Source: Candidatus Poseidoniales archaeon (lineage in GTDB: Archaea > Thermoplasmatota > Poseidoniia > Poseidoniales > Poseidoniaceae). Taken from it: DNA of 54,061 nucleotides. Positions 9,201 to 16,069 of this stretch are shown piece by piece. The notes under the pieces are model-generated. The model was not told the origin of the DNA. It saw only the letters and a program-made list of their open reading frames with translations, and made no database searches. Position numbers and translations under genes: made by a program. The first letter of the stretch is position 1, and the number at the start of each line of letters is the position of its first letter. Location of the stretch: positions 1-54,061 of the forward strand of contig QQRW01000038.1 in assembly GCA_003602605.1 (NCBI GenBank), read 5' to 3'.

Positions 9201-12200
9201 ACCGATGCCACTTGTGCATCGCTCATACCAAGTCCGAGGCGAAGATTGACCATACCGCTACAGAAACGAGCAGGATAACCACTCACTGCTGCAAGGCGAT
9301 CGCCAAGATAAGCATCCATTGCCTTGGCAGCAGCCACTGCCGGATCGACGTTTCGTGGAGCTGCAGTATTGACTTGAACGATGTTCTGAACCGGCGCGGA
9401 GCCGCCTGTTGAGGGCAGAGGACGGGCTCGAGTTCGCAAGTCATCGGCTTGAGCAGTACTGAAAGAAGGAACACTTGAATCACCATAGGCTTCGATTGGT
9501 CCAGCTCTAAACGCTTCAGTAAGCACATGAGAATCTGCAGCAGGCCATTGCGGTTTACGGCCTGCAAGAGCAAGTGTGCCCAACGCACTGAGGAAGGTTG
9601 CGATGCCACCTTGCTTTGGATGGTTGCACATTATTGGCAAATGCGGTTTGTCTTCGAGAATCTGTACGGCAAACATGGTGAGAGCACGCTTTGGACCGAC
9701 CTCGAGGAAGGCGCGTGCACCTGCAGCATACATGGTTTCAATTTGAGTGGTCCACTCAACGGCTGATGCCATCTGAGGGGCAAGTTTTCCAAGAACCCCT
9801 TCCTTCGAATTATCACCTTCCATTGGATAGAAGGTTCCATCGACATTGGCAGTGATTGGAATACGAGGCCAGCGAATTTCAAGACTCTCGAGGAATCTGC
9901 GCAGAGGTTCGTTTGCGGGCGCAACGATGCGGGAATGGAAAGCGTGCGAGGTTGCAAGAGGTACGGCTTGGAATCCTTTCTCCTCGAATTGAGCCATGGC
10001 CTGCTTCACAGGTTCAGTCTCTCCAGCAATGACCGTCATTTTGGGTGAATTCTTGTTGGCTGCAATAACATAGCCTTCAATCGAATCAAGTACGGACGCA
10101 ACTTCGTCGTAAGGAGCCATAATGCTCGCCATCAAACCTTTGTCTTCGATGACAACGGAGCCCATTTCAGTTCCACGTGCTGCAGATGCTCGCAGTGCTC
10201 CATCCATATCTAAGATACCTGCAGACATGAGTGCTGCGTATTCTCCAAGAGAATGTCCTGCGACCATGTCTGGGTGTTGGCCGTGATCGTTCAGTGCTCG
10301 CTCAATGGCCAAATCAGCCGTGAGCATTGCGGGTTGAGTGTATTCGGTTTGTTTCAGTTTGTGTTCAGCTTCAATCCGTTCTTCCTTGGTCAGGTTTGAG
10401 CGTAAAACGAAACTGGACAGCGTTTCGCCCTCCAAGACATCGACCATCGTCTCATCGGCTTGCTCCCAAACTTTCTGGACGGCGCTGTAGCGTTGATGCA
10501 AATCGTGTGTCATGCCAACGTATTGACTTCCCTGACCAGGATACATGTGGGCGACTTTCGCCTTTGGATGAAGAGCTGGGTCATTGGTCAACAGGACGCC
10601 TTGTGCCTGTAGGAAGCCCCACTTCTCGGGGTCACTCATGGCTTTGCTTGCAAGTGCTGTACGCTTATGGAACTCAGCCCAAGAAGTCGCAACGATACAC
10701 ATGCGGAAAGCATCCGACTCAGCATAATCAGATGATGCTGAATCCAAAGCGGACGACAGACGGAGGCCTCGAGGGTCTTCATCGAAATGCAGACCAGCAA
10801 AATCAATCGCTTCTAACTTGGCTTGAAGTGAGGATAGGTCAGAAGAAGAAAGCAGCAAAATTCCACCTTCTACGGCCTTCATCTGTTCATGTGTCATCGA
10901 AGGTTGTGCAGTTGAGTCCAACACCGATGCAGCATCTGATTGAACGGAAGATGATTTTGATTCTTGGGCGTAAGCGGACCAGCGGGAGTCCCACTTCTGA
11001 GCGAGTTCAGCGTGGTATTCAGGTTCAAAACCTTCCAATGCAACGTGATAATTGGTTCCGCCAAAACCGAAAGCAGAAACACCTGCTCGACGAGGGTGAT
11101 TCACCGGACGAGGCCAGTCTCGTGCTTCTGTAGGAACAAAGAAAGCGTTGTTATCCCAATCAACAGTCGGATTTGGCGTCTTGAATCCTGCTGAAGGCGG
11201 GATTGTACGGTGATGAAGGGACATGACGGCTTTGATTAGCCCCGCAATTCCAGCGGCTGCTTTCAAGTGTCCTACTTGAGATTTAATGGAACCAACTGCC
11301 ACGTGGTCGCCCGCTGGCGAGCCATCCCAAAGCAACGAAAGCGTGCCCAATTCGGTAGCGTCTCCGACTTTGGTGGAAGTTCCGTGGGCTTCAATCAATT
11401 CGACGGTCGTGACATCGTACTCCGCCTGTGAATATGCACGAGCAATGGCTTGAATTTGCCCGCGTTGACTTGGAGCAGTAATCCCTTTTCCTCGTCCGTC
11501 CGACGAACCGCCTACGCCACGAATAACTGCATGAACCTCGTCACCGTCTCGAATGGCATCGGAAAGACGCTTGAGGACAAAAGCACCCGCACCTTCCCCC
11601 ATTACGAATCCGTTTGCGCCTGCATCGAAAGGTGTAGAATGAGTGGGAGAAAGAGCACCGATTGCGCTGAACTTTGCAAAGGTAGGAGCATCCATACTGC
11701 GATCGGTAGCTCCAGCAATCATGACATCCACTTGACGCATTTGCAAAAGGCGACAAGCGTCCATGAGGGTTGCTAAAGACGAAGCACAGGCGGCATCCAT
11801 TGCGAAATTAGGGCCTTGTAAGTCCAAAAGGTTGGAAACTCGACCGGCAACGACATTGGCTAACTCTCCGGGCATCGTGTCTTCATTGACACGGGGTGCA
11901 CCGGTGTTGATGGCGTCGACAAAGGCATCTCCGTTAGCTGTTGGCATCCCAAACGACTTGGCTATTTCCTTGGTGTGGTTCGAATAGATTCGAATGTTAG
12001 AGAGGTTTCTGTTTTCACCGCCAAGAGCGTTGGCAAACGCCACTCCAGTACGTAGCCGGTCAATGTCTTTGTTTTCAGCATCGTATCCAGCATGCTCAAT
12101 TGCTGCTGCTGCAACGGTAACTGCCCATTGTTGAGCAAGGTCGATTTGAGTGAGCGTACCTGGAGGTTGTTTCCATCGACGCCAATCGAACTCATATCCT

Positions 12201-12463
12201 TCGACAACTGCACCGATACGTGCGTAGGTGTAGCCTTCCTCGATGTTTCCTGGACCGCCGTCTCGGAAGAAATGGTCTACAGGTCCGATCCATCGGTGTT
12301 CGGGGATTTGACGAATACTGACCTTGGAATCGAGAATATTCTGCCAAAATGAATCGATGTCTGGTGCATCCGGCATCAGTGCTGAAACCCCAATAACAGC
12401 AATCGGTTCAAACGGCCCTTGTTCAAGTCCCTGGACTTCGTTTCCTTTGGCATCTTTGACCAT
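3293..12463 (-). CDS. Giant iterative type I PKS/FAS-like megasynthase (KS-AT-psiACP-KS-ACPx4-KR-DH)
   Basis: A 3056-residue fatty-acid or polyketide synthase. In order: KS1 (about 15-480) with DAACASSL Cys226, EAHGTST His360 and VGHLKAA His399; a malonyl-type AT (about 630-920) with GHSLGEY Ser738 and HAFH His843; a degenerate ACP-like segment (about 1040-1125); KS2 (about 1160-1610) with LACASTT Cys1363, SHETYT His1511 and GHPMG His1551; four tandem ACPs (about 1725-2148) in Pro/Ala linkers; a structural SDR half without the catalytic Tyr followed by an active KR (GGGSGVTAA near 2438, Ser2616/2618, Tyr2629, Asn2633); and a C-terminal double-hotdog DH with His2771 in the HxxxGxxxxP motif but Glu2965 where Asp is usual. 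There is no internal ER or thioesterase. The ATG at 12463 follows GAGGTGA. FabI lies 11 bases upstream and the PPTase four bases downstream. It resembles bacterial PUFA-synthase-like enzymes and was presumably transferred; the product is unknown. Confidence 0.93.
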   Translation of the reverse strand: MVKDAKGNEVQGLEQGPFEPIAVIGVSALMPDAPDIDSFWQNILDSKVSIRQIPEHRWIGPVDHFFRDGGPGNIEEGYTYARIGAVVEGYEFDWRRWKQPPGTLTQIDLAQQWAVTVAAAAIEHAGYDAENKDIDRLRTGVAFANALGGENRNLSNIRIYSNHTKEIAKSFGMPTANGDAFVDAINTGAPRVNEDTMPGELANVVAGRVSNLLDLQGPNFAMDAACASSLATLMDACRLLQMRQVDVMIAGATDRSMDAPTFAKFSAIGALSPTHSTPFDAGANGFVMGEGAGAFVLKRLSDAIRDGDEVHAVIRGVGGSSDGRGKGITAPSQRGQIQAIARAYSQAEYDVTTVELIEAHGTSTKVGDATELGTLSLLWDGSPAGDHVAVGSIKSQVGHLKAAAGIAGLIKAVMSLHHRTIPPSAGFKTPNPTVDWDNNAFFVPTEARDWPRPVNHPRRAGVSAFGFGGTNYHVALEGFEPEYHAELAQKWDSRWSAYAQESKSSSVQSDAASVLDSTAQPSMTHEQMKAVEGGILLLSSSDLSSLQAKLEAIDFAGLHFDEDPRGLRLSSALDSASSDYAESDAFRMCIVATSWAEFHKRTALASKAMSDPEKWGFLQAQGVLLTNDPALHPKAKVAHMYPGQGSQYVGMTHDLHQRYSAVQKVWEQADETMVDVLEGETLSSFVLRSNLTKEERIEAEHKLKQTEYTQPAMLTADLAIERALNDHGQHPDMVAGHSLGEYAALMSAGILDMDGALRASAARGTEMGSVVIEDKGLMASIMAPYDEVASVLDSIEGYVIAANKNSPKMTVIAGETEPVKQAMAQFEEKGFQAVPLATSHAFHSRIVAPANEPLRRFLESLEIRWPRIPITANVDGTFYPMEGDNSKEGVLGKLAPQMASAVEWTTQIETMYAAGARAFLEVGPKRALTMFAVQILEDKPHLPIMCNHPKQGGIATFLSALGTLALAGRKPQWPAADSHVLTEAFRAGPIEAYGDSSVPSFSTAQADDLRTRARPLPSTGGSAPVQNIVQVNTAAPRNVDPAVAAAKAMDAYLGDRLAAVSGYPARFCSGMVNLRLGLGMSDAQVASVLHTVSSEAAVDASLDTSTITTAADLAKWITALPTSWSPQTSMSHAPTTQSSPQTMASPTHTDRRKADPYVVTGVSLGLPGGERVFEEDTFERLVRGETCISEVSDEYKQRLLDKNIVRLIKGRDGSVNMEQAKEFGDIPQLAGVKSAFDIAEEFGIDAKVVLAWDITTQLAVASGLLALRDAAIPLTPVEQIGKGGLRLIRNWQVPQHQRERTGIVFASCFPGLQMAMKHAKSDGDDGEGRFDRRYLFQTLNMGHSQFAQYTGIRGPNTTINLACASTTAAFGVAEDWLNSDRVDRVVIISADDVTGEDLWEWIGGGFAASGAAATGNVVEEAALPFDRRRNGLVLGMGAAAFVVERHSEAMQRGVQPIAELLGSTTANSAFHGTRLDVEHVAQTVDSFITSMESQWGIDRHAMAPSTVFFSHETYTPARGGSAQSEVRALRETFGVSTDRLVIANTKGFTGHPMGVGIEDASMFHGMKTGRIPPIANHKETDPELGNLNLSTGGDYPDIKYGLRFAAGFGSQMALSLVRKWPVVGERIDGQKFLAWTRRLAETDDVVLRILDNKLVAYVDGEENLHGGVQGDAWDVTAAWEGKPSSVAPAPAQIASPEPAPAPVAPTPKPTPVPAPVPAPVAPAASDLTAVVIEVVVNHTGYPADFVELDQDLEGELGIDTVKQAEIMADIRDRFSLPIDEEFVLSDYPTLNHMIGYIQQMSTGIAAAPLTVPVSAPAPPVAAPTVSTPAPVPAPAIVTDESLTETVVSVVVSHTGYPADFVELDQDLEGELGIDTVKQAEIMAEIRDRFSLPIDEEFVLSDYPTLNHMIGYIQRMQGGASVAMAPATPAPSVASPAPVPAPAMPSKPISAPLRVDDSDLTSIVVEVVVQHTGYPSDFIELDQDLEGELGIDTVKQAEIMADIRDRFSLPIDEEFVLSDYPTLNHMIGYIQRMQGGSMVSLPVPSPTSTPTVAVPAPTPASVPPAPTLPPVTDSSIQERLIEVVVRHTGYPDDFIEMDQDLEGELGIDTVKQAEIMADVRDIFELPIDEEFVLSDHPTLNHFTAYIQRMKGGAVAVVTPPVVEAPVVVPAPVASPVPVPVERQENCRRWQVEVEECVGSNSPISLDGTLVVTDDGWGIAEAFCKLVEAKGMKAVRVGFESEIRDMSSHEEDDRTVFRADPANPEHMAEVCKELRQLNVAGLVHMAPLKLAGAAWNDDTLPSSQIALSAHGYFSLLQGLDAQFAGREDGLVASVTALDGRHGNIGERFNSVQCAASGVTKSYFFEQTHLRMRALDMHPELILDAEQAAQTIAADLFEIGGEVEIGIDRDGRRWALVAFAEDLEAETTPLQSDDTWIVSGGGSGVTAASIIGVACHSLNSGAHFALLGRSSLIEETKDWVEWSDAQLTERKNSLRQELIDASESGKITMVQWNTAWQKFSRSRDVYITIKTIEETGNNASYHSVDVMDADGLRELGTTLGRPITGIVHGAGLEDSKLVAAKDYNVFDKVVRVKVDGWQSLLGAVESSGGELRFASCFTSVSGRFGNNGQTDYSAANSILDAEMARLTASGTCRAVAVAWTGWRDVGMATRGSFQAVFDAAGIDTISVEKGVEIFVGEALQGGKRRVLGCGNLGTMDAFDAFREAPLRLPAEMASIIADPYRFPFIDKVLSVDERQSLVTQSTLSVADHPFLSDHSIEGVPYHPGVMAMEMFAENALLLRPSACLAGFEEVSFGLPVKLLKGDLTVRVHADLIRSDGEMSWISCRLVSDLSNSKGEVFGEREHHKAVVRVVESRDDLGPFLQKEVESLPQLGTPAHGELAELPSFIYRRYFHGPRFQSHGGVLRGIGDEQTPGADGIALMRHQLPLLDQFALESQGETVLLEALPMLIEAGFQNAGLVAMESEGFSSLPVGIEWSSMLRVPERDEVLRMRSLRIAVEDAGITVHDVVIVGDDDAPVLALKGLRLKSMAPVAQEDAFTLDR
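6020..7291 (-). repeat. Tandem array of four acyl carrier protein domains
   Basis: Four ACP domains inside the megasynthase lie at about 7291-7064 (ACP1), 6946-6719 (ACP2), 6595-6368 (ACP3) and 6247-6020 (ACP4), with a period near 350 bases. Each contains the core ELGIDTVKQAEIM. The attachment position is occupied by Thr in all four: Thr1760, Thr1875, Thr1992 and Thr2108. ACP1 to ACP3 are almost identical, and ACP4 is the most diverged (GYPDDFIEMDQ, SDHPTLNHFTAY). The linkers are Pro/Ala/Val-rich and vary in length. The near identity of ACP1-3 suggests recent duplication or gene conversion. Confidence 0.92.
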
Positions 12464-12474
12464 ATCATCTCACC

Positions 12475-13269
12475 TCAGTCGTTCATAATGCTCTGCGGCA
12501 CCATCGTAATCGAATATCCACCATCAACATAGATGCATTGCCCAGTGACGCCGCTTGAGAGGGGGCTAGCTAACCACAAGGTTGCACCTGCAACATCCTC
12601 TTGGCTGACGTTCCTTCGCAGAGGCGAGTTGGCTTCGACATGGTCGAGAATATTGTCAAATCCTGGAACGCCGCTCGCAGCGATAGTCCGTATAGGGCCT
12701 GAAGAAATTGCATTCACACGGTGTCCTTCTGGACCAAGGTGGCATGCAAGTTCACGCGTCCAACATTCCAGTGCCGCCTTAGCCATCGACATTATTCCGT
12801 AATTTGGAACGAAACGGTTTGAAGCCGCATAGGTCAACGTGACCGTTGAAGATCCTGGATTGAGATACGGCAGAGCATGCTTCAAACATCGTTGCAATGA
12901 ATTCGCTGAAATCGTCATTGCTGTATTAATATCGCTGTCCTCTACAAACAAAATTGGACGGTCAAAGCATGCACGAGGAGCAAAGCCAATCGCGTGAATC
13001 AGAATATCTGCCTTCTTGCCGGGGTGGTCTTTCTCAAACGCCTCAAAGAATTCTCGAGTTGTGGCATCTTCCGCAACATCCAACGGATAAAATCCACCAA
13101 TCTGTGGCAACTTATCCTTTAGTTGGAAAATACGGCTCATGAAACGCTTCTGATAACCGAGGTACAGCGTGACACCAGCAGCAGCAAGTTGTTGACAAAT
13201 GGCCCATGCAATCGAGTCCTCACTGGCAACACCGAAGACAAAGGCTATTTTTCCCTGTAATTGTAGCAT
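12475..13269 (-). CDS. fabI: FabI-type enoyl-[acyl-carrier-protein] reductase
   Basis: An NAD(P)H-dependent SDR enzyme that probably reduces the enoyl intermediate made by the neighbouring megasynthase, which lacks its own ER domain. The N-terminal cofactor loop reads FVFGVASEDSIAWAI, the FabI-type glycine pattern (GxxxxxSxA). The active-site tyrosine and lysine are in YGIMSMAKAALE, the Y-x6-K spacing that separates FabI from ordinary SDR ketoreductases (Y-x3-K). The SGPIRTIAASGVPGF segment matches the FabI substrate loop. I chose the ATG at 13269 (264 residues) because GGTGC lies just upstream and MLQLQGKIAF is where the family begins; the longer frame starts at a GTG at 13308. It is the first gene of the operon, 11 bases from the megasynthase. 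A perfect inverted repeat overlaps its ribosome binding site. Confidence 0.88.
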   Translation of the reverse strand: MLQLQGKIAFVFGVASEDSIAWAICQQLAAAGVTLYLGYQKRFMSRIFQLKDKLPQIGGFYPLDVAEDATTREFFEAFEKDHPGKKADILIHAIGFAPRACFDRPILFVEDSDINTAMTISANSLQRCLKHALPYLNPGSSTVTLTYAASNRFVPNYGIMSMAKAALECWTRELACHLGPEGHRVNAISSGPIRTIAASGVPGFDNILDHVEANSPLRRNVSQEDVAGATLWLASPLSSGVTGQCIYVDGGYSITMVPQSIMND

Positions 13270-13274
13270 AAAAG

Positions 13275-13295
13275 CACCTACCCAATGGGTAGGTG
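13275..13295. promoter_or_regulatory. Perfect 10-bp inverted repeat overlapping the fabI ribosome binding site
   Basis: The arms CACCTACCCA (13275-13284) and TGGGTAGGTG (13286-13295) are perfect reverse complements around a single A. On the coding strand the second arm contains the AGGTG that serves as the fabI ribosome binding site, five bases before the ATG. The element could be an operator for a dimeric repressor or a hairpin that hides the ribosome binding site. Related ACCTA half-sites lie just upstream at 13307-13314 (ACCTATCC) and, on the other strand, at 13335-13341 (ACCTACA). I see no convincing TATA box in the leader. Confidence 0.75.
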
Positions 13296-13384
13296 TTGGC
13301 CGTAACACCTATCCTATGACTGTTCCCTATGTTGTGTAGGTAAAAACATGGGTTCTGTGACCCTAATTTTTGAGCCGAAGGGCC

Positions 13385-14497
13385 TCACAGGTCATCGAAT
13401 AAATCATCAAACTCATCATTTGATGACGAGCTTTCGTCAAGATCGTCGAAAAGGTCATCGAAATCATCTGCTGATGGTTGCTGAACTGGCTCCTCTGGTA
13501 GGATAATGGGTTGTTGAATTTGAGGCATCTTGTTTTTATTTGGCTTCTTCTTTGTCACCACTCGAATGAGAACGACCAAGAACAAGACAAGTAGGATAGC
13601 TCCACCTCCAATCGAAGCGTACAACAGCGTGCTATCGGAATTCAAGGAATCGAGCCCATCAATACCTGCATTCTTTGATGGTGCTGTGATATCGAGTTGA
13701 ATTGTAATTTCACTAAATGGAGCATCATCATCATCGCCACTTTGAGCTCGGATGATAAGAGGCATACGCAAATCTTCACTCACGGAAGACGGGGCCCGAA
13801 TAGACAGTGTTTTCACACCAGATGTGCCTTGGTAGGGAACATTCTCATTCACCTTTTTTCCACTCGGGAAAGTAAACTGCGCTGCCTCGAGGTCAGCAGC
13901 ATTCACGAACAGGACTTCCAACAAATCGTCGTCATTACCTTTATTGGTCACTTGGAATGAAAACTCAACTTCTTCACTCGTATCCATGTACCGTGTCGAA
14001 ACATCGGAAAGAAGCAATTCGACCATACCGTACGATTCGATAATCAAATCCCCAGAGTATGTCGTGTTAGCGACCCAGGGGCCGTCAGGAAGTTGACCAT
14101 AAGGAAGATTATTCCAAGACTCGACTTTAGCACCAAGTTCAAAGGAATAATCCGTAGAAGCGGGGATTTTAGTTTGTCCAGTGAAAACGACATCAAAGGT
14201 GTCTTCTTCACCTGCTGCAAGAGTGAATGAATCTTCACTAAGTGCCAATTCGACCAAAGTTCCGTCCCATTCAAGCGTTTCCACGCTGATGACTTCACTG
14301 GCAGAAGTTGGATTCGTGACTGTGCACTGGAGTTTCACCTCAGCGTCGGAGGTTGGACGAACATCAAGAACTGGATCAGATGGGCCGCAATCCAATTCAA
14401 CAGCAGGTATTGGTGAACCTTGGGCTGAGGCAGGTAGAACAAGACAAGGTGCCAAGAAAAGACCGAATACGAGACAAAGAATCAGACCCTTTCGCAT
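13385..14497 (-). CDS. Secreted, C-terminally anchored protein with acidic cytoplasmic tail
   Basis: I do not recognise a specific function. The 370-residue product begins with a signal peptide (LILCLVFGLFLAPCL...ASAQ). The ectodomain looks like tandem beta-sandwich segments of the CARDB or alpha-galactosidase NEW3 kind, with phrases such as LAAGEEDTFDVVF and FSFQVTNKGNDDD. One membrane helix follows (LLVLFLVVLIRVV), then a basic stop-transfer KKKPNKNK and a cytoplasmic tail with two copies of an acidic motif, DDFDDLFDDL and DEFDDLFDDL. The ATG at 14497 is preceded by GGTGGCAACC and opens the signal peptide; the longer frame to 14641 would overlap the upstream hydrolase. It probably follows the TatD-like gene in one transcript. 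Confidence 0.72.
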   Translation of the reverse strand: MRKGLILCLVFGLFLAPCLVLPASAQGSPIPAVELDCGPSDPVLDVRPTSDAEVKLQCTVTNPTSASEVISVETLEWDGTLVELALSEDSFTLAAGEEDTFDVVFTGQTKIPASTDYSFELGAKVESWNNLPYGQLPDGPWVANTTYSGDLIIESYGMVELLLSDVSTRYMDTSEEVEFSFQVTNKGNDDDLLEVLFVNAADLEAAQFTFPSGKKVNENVPYQGTSGVKTLSIRAPSSVSEDLRMPLIIRAQSGDDDDAPFSEITIQLDITAPSKNAGIDGLDSLNSDSTLLYASIGGGAILLVLFLVVLIRVVTKKKPNKNKMPQIQQPIILPEEPVQQPSADDFDDLFDDLDESSSSNDEFDDLFDDL

Positions 14498-14573
14498 GGT
14501 TGCCACCAAACATCGCTGTATGCTTTCACACATGAATGTGATGGCTTTTTGTCGAAGAAAAAGGCTTCTCGAA

Positions 14574-15461
14574 TTACCTAATGCTCGGCCCGTAGAGTTC
14601 TTCTCCAAGATCACGATGTGCTTTCCAGAGATATTCTTCATCCAACCCTGCCTCTAAGAGTTGATGCGTTCTTTTTGGCACCGTTTTGGGACCTAAAACT
14701 GCCCCGGGACGGCGAACATCATCCATATAATCCGTTTCAAGAAAGAAACCGTGTGAAGATGACTCAACTGTTTGCATCAATTCGGAGATCGCACCCTTTC
14801 CAATCAAGACGCTCGGAGTAAGCCCTTGTGTGACTTCTTTGGAAATCGTTGCAGGAGCATAATGACGAACCAAACGACGAGGGGAAAGGCCCGCTTTTTC
14901 AGCCATTGCAGAGAGGTCTCGGTATGTTGAATCGAGTTCACCTTCGACGTGTAGTTGCAGAGCAATTCCTTCTTTTTTCGCCAAGTGCATTGTTTCCAGA
15001 AGCAAGGTGTTGGAGAGTTCCCAAACAGTGTCATCGACAGGCCAGTGCGGCCTACCAACCTCACCGACAGCGTGGGCCTTGCCTTCATGCACAAATTCGA
15101 GTGCAGCATCAATGCTGTCGCGATAATTTTCCACCGCCTTTTCAGCGCCTTTTTCTCCAGATTCCTGCATCCATGCTGCGAACTGATGGGCGAATGCTGC
15201 TGGATGAGGACCGAGAACGACACGAACGCCAAGGCCGACTTTTCTTCGGACTTCTTCCGCCATCTCAATTGTATTCGAATACGTCTCAATGTGACCTTGT
15301 TTTTCAGTAGGCGGGGCAGAAAAGTCTGGGCAGTGTACCAAGACAATGTCCGTACCACCTGCGTTTTTGAAGTCTCGAGCAGCATCCAAGTAACGGCCGT
15401 TTCGATTCAAATGGAAGTGATTGTCGAGAACTGGGCCATCCCACCGTTTCGACCCCTCCAT
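14574..15461 (-). CDS. TatD-like metal-dependent hydrolase (TIM barrel)
   Basis: A 295-residue amidohydrolase-superfamily protein. The N-terminus carries the metal-binding DNHFHLNRNG (an HxH motif after the first strand). Later come a conserved LGPHPA, VGEVGRPHW with the bridging Glu, LQLHVEG with a metal-ligand His and VRHYAP. These are the positions seen in TatD-type DNases and their archaeal relatives, although the substrate may be a phosphoester or another small molecule. The ATG at 15461 follows GAGGGC. It lies 59 bases after the TBP-like gene and 76 bases before the anchored secreted protein, all on the minus strand. No operon partner reveals the substrate. Confidence 0.72.
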   Translation of the reverse strand: MEGSKRWDGPVLDNHFHLNRNGRYLDAARDFKNAGGTDIVLVHCPDFSAPPTEKQGHIETYSNTIEMAEEVRRKVGLGVRVVLGPHPAAFAHQFAAWMQESGEKGAEKAVENYRDSIDAALEFVHEGKAHAVGEVGRPHWPVDDTVWELSNTLLLETMHLAKKEGIALQLHVEGELDSTYRDLSAMAEKAGLSPRRLVRHYAPATISKEVTQGLTPSVLIGKGAISELMQTVESSSHGFFLETDYMDDVRRPGAVLGPKTVPKRTHQLLEAGLDEEYLWKAHRDLGEELYGPSIR

Positions 15462-15520
15462 GAATAGCCCTCAGCATCATGCGATTTCAACGCATGGGAA
15501 AATCACAACGGTTTGGATGA

Positions 15521-16069
15521 TTAAACCTGCTCAGCAAAGTAATTCTTGTCGGTGAATTGGTCTCTCCAATAGACTGCTGCCATGGCGACCATGTTGCTGT
15601 GACGAGCGTTCGTAACAACGCATCGCCCGTTCGGCCAAACTTTGAGTGTGAGGTTGTGCCGTGAATCCTCAAGAACACTGCAACCGAGTCTTTCGTCATA
15701 GATTGCGGTGCCTGCTCCAATATCACCAACAATTTGAGTGATGTTCAAAGGAACTCCAAAATCAAACGACGCAATCACTGGGCCGAGTTCTGTTTCGAGT
15801 CCTGCGTCGCTGAGCCCAAGTCGGAGCATGAGTTCTTTTGCTGCGGCTCGCGCTGCATCAACACGCTGCGTCCCGTGAACGGTCACACGACCTTCACGAT
15901 CGATAACCAGAGTTGCGCGTGGACGGTCGAGGACTTTGATGACAACTCCACCGGTCTCCTGCCCACCGAGTTGTGAGACAACATCCTGTTGGTTGATAGG
16001 GGAGGGTGGAACGAAGCGAACAAGTTGGTTTTCAATACGAACTTCAATGGCTGCACCGGGCATAATCAT
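15521..16069 (-). CDS. Divergent TATA-binding protein (TBP-like)
   Basis: The product has 182 residues, the usual length of archaeal TBP, and shows the two-fold repeat of the family. Each half ends in a strand-helix unit: ATLVIDREGRVTVHGTQ followed by AARAAAKELMLRL, and NLTLKVWPNGRCVVTNAR followed by a second Ala-rich helix. The second half opens with VIASFDFGVPLNITQIV, matching the TBP pattern of VAS-D-L-I. It is clearly diverged, so it may be a paralog used at a subset of promoters rather than the main TBP. The first ATG overlaps the stop of the preceding gene (ATGA at 16066-16069); a second ATG at 16063 is better spaced from GAGGAGG. It is translationally coupled to the unknown gene upstream. 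Confidence 0.72.
   Translation of the reverse strand: MIMPGAAIEVRIENQLVRFVPPSPINQQDVVSQLGGQETGGVVIKVLDRPRATLVIDREGRVTVHGTQRVDAARAAAKELMLRLGLSDAGLETELGPVIASFDFGVPLNITQIVGDIGAGTAIYDERLGCSVLEDSRHNLTLKVWPNGRCVVTNARHSNMVAMAAVYWRDQFTDKNYFAEQV

Noticed and set aside
10327-11133. A 268-residue open frame antisense to the megasynthase, on the plus strand
   Set aside because: It lies wholly inside the KS-AT coding region of the opposite strand and has no recognisable domain or ribosome binding site. Long antisense frames are common opposite long genes with strong codon bias.
3293-12463. Naming the synthase as a bacterial PUFA synthase (PfaA-like)
   Set aside because: The domain order overlaps with PUFA synthases (tandem ACPs, KR, DH), but the PfaD-type FMN enoyl reductase, PfaB and PfaC are absent; a FabI-type reductase is used instead and the product cannot be read from sequence.
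13309-13384. TATA box for the fabI-PKS operon
   Set aside because: AAAAATTA near 13367 and TTTTTACC near 13344 (minus strand) are weak candidates and no spacing to a start can be fixed, so I did not annotate one.
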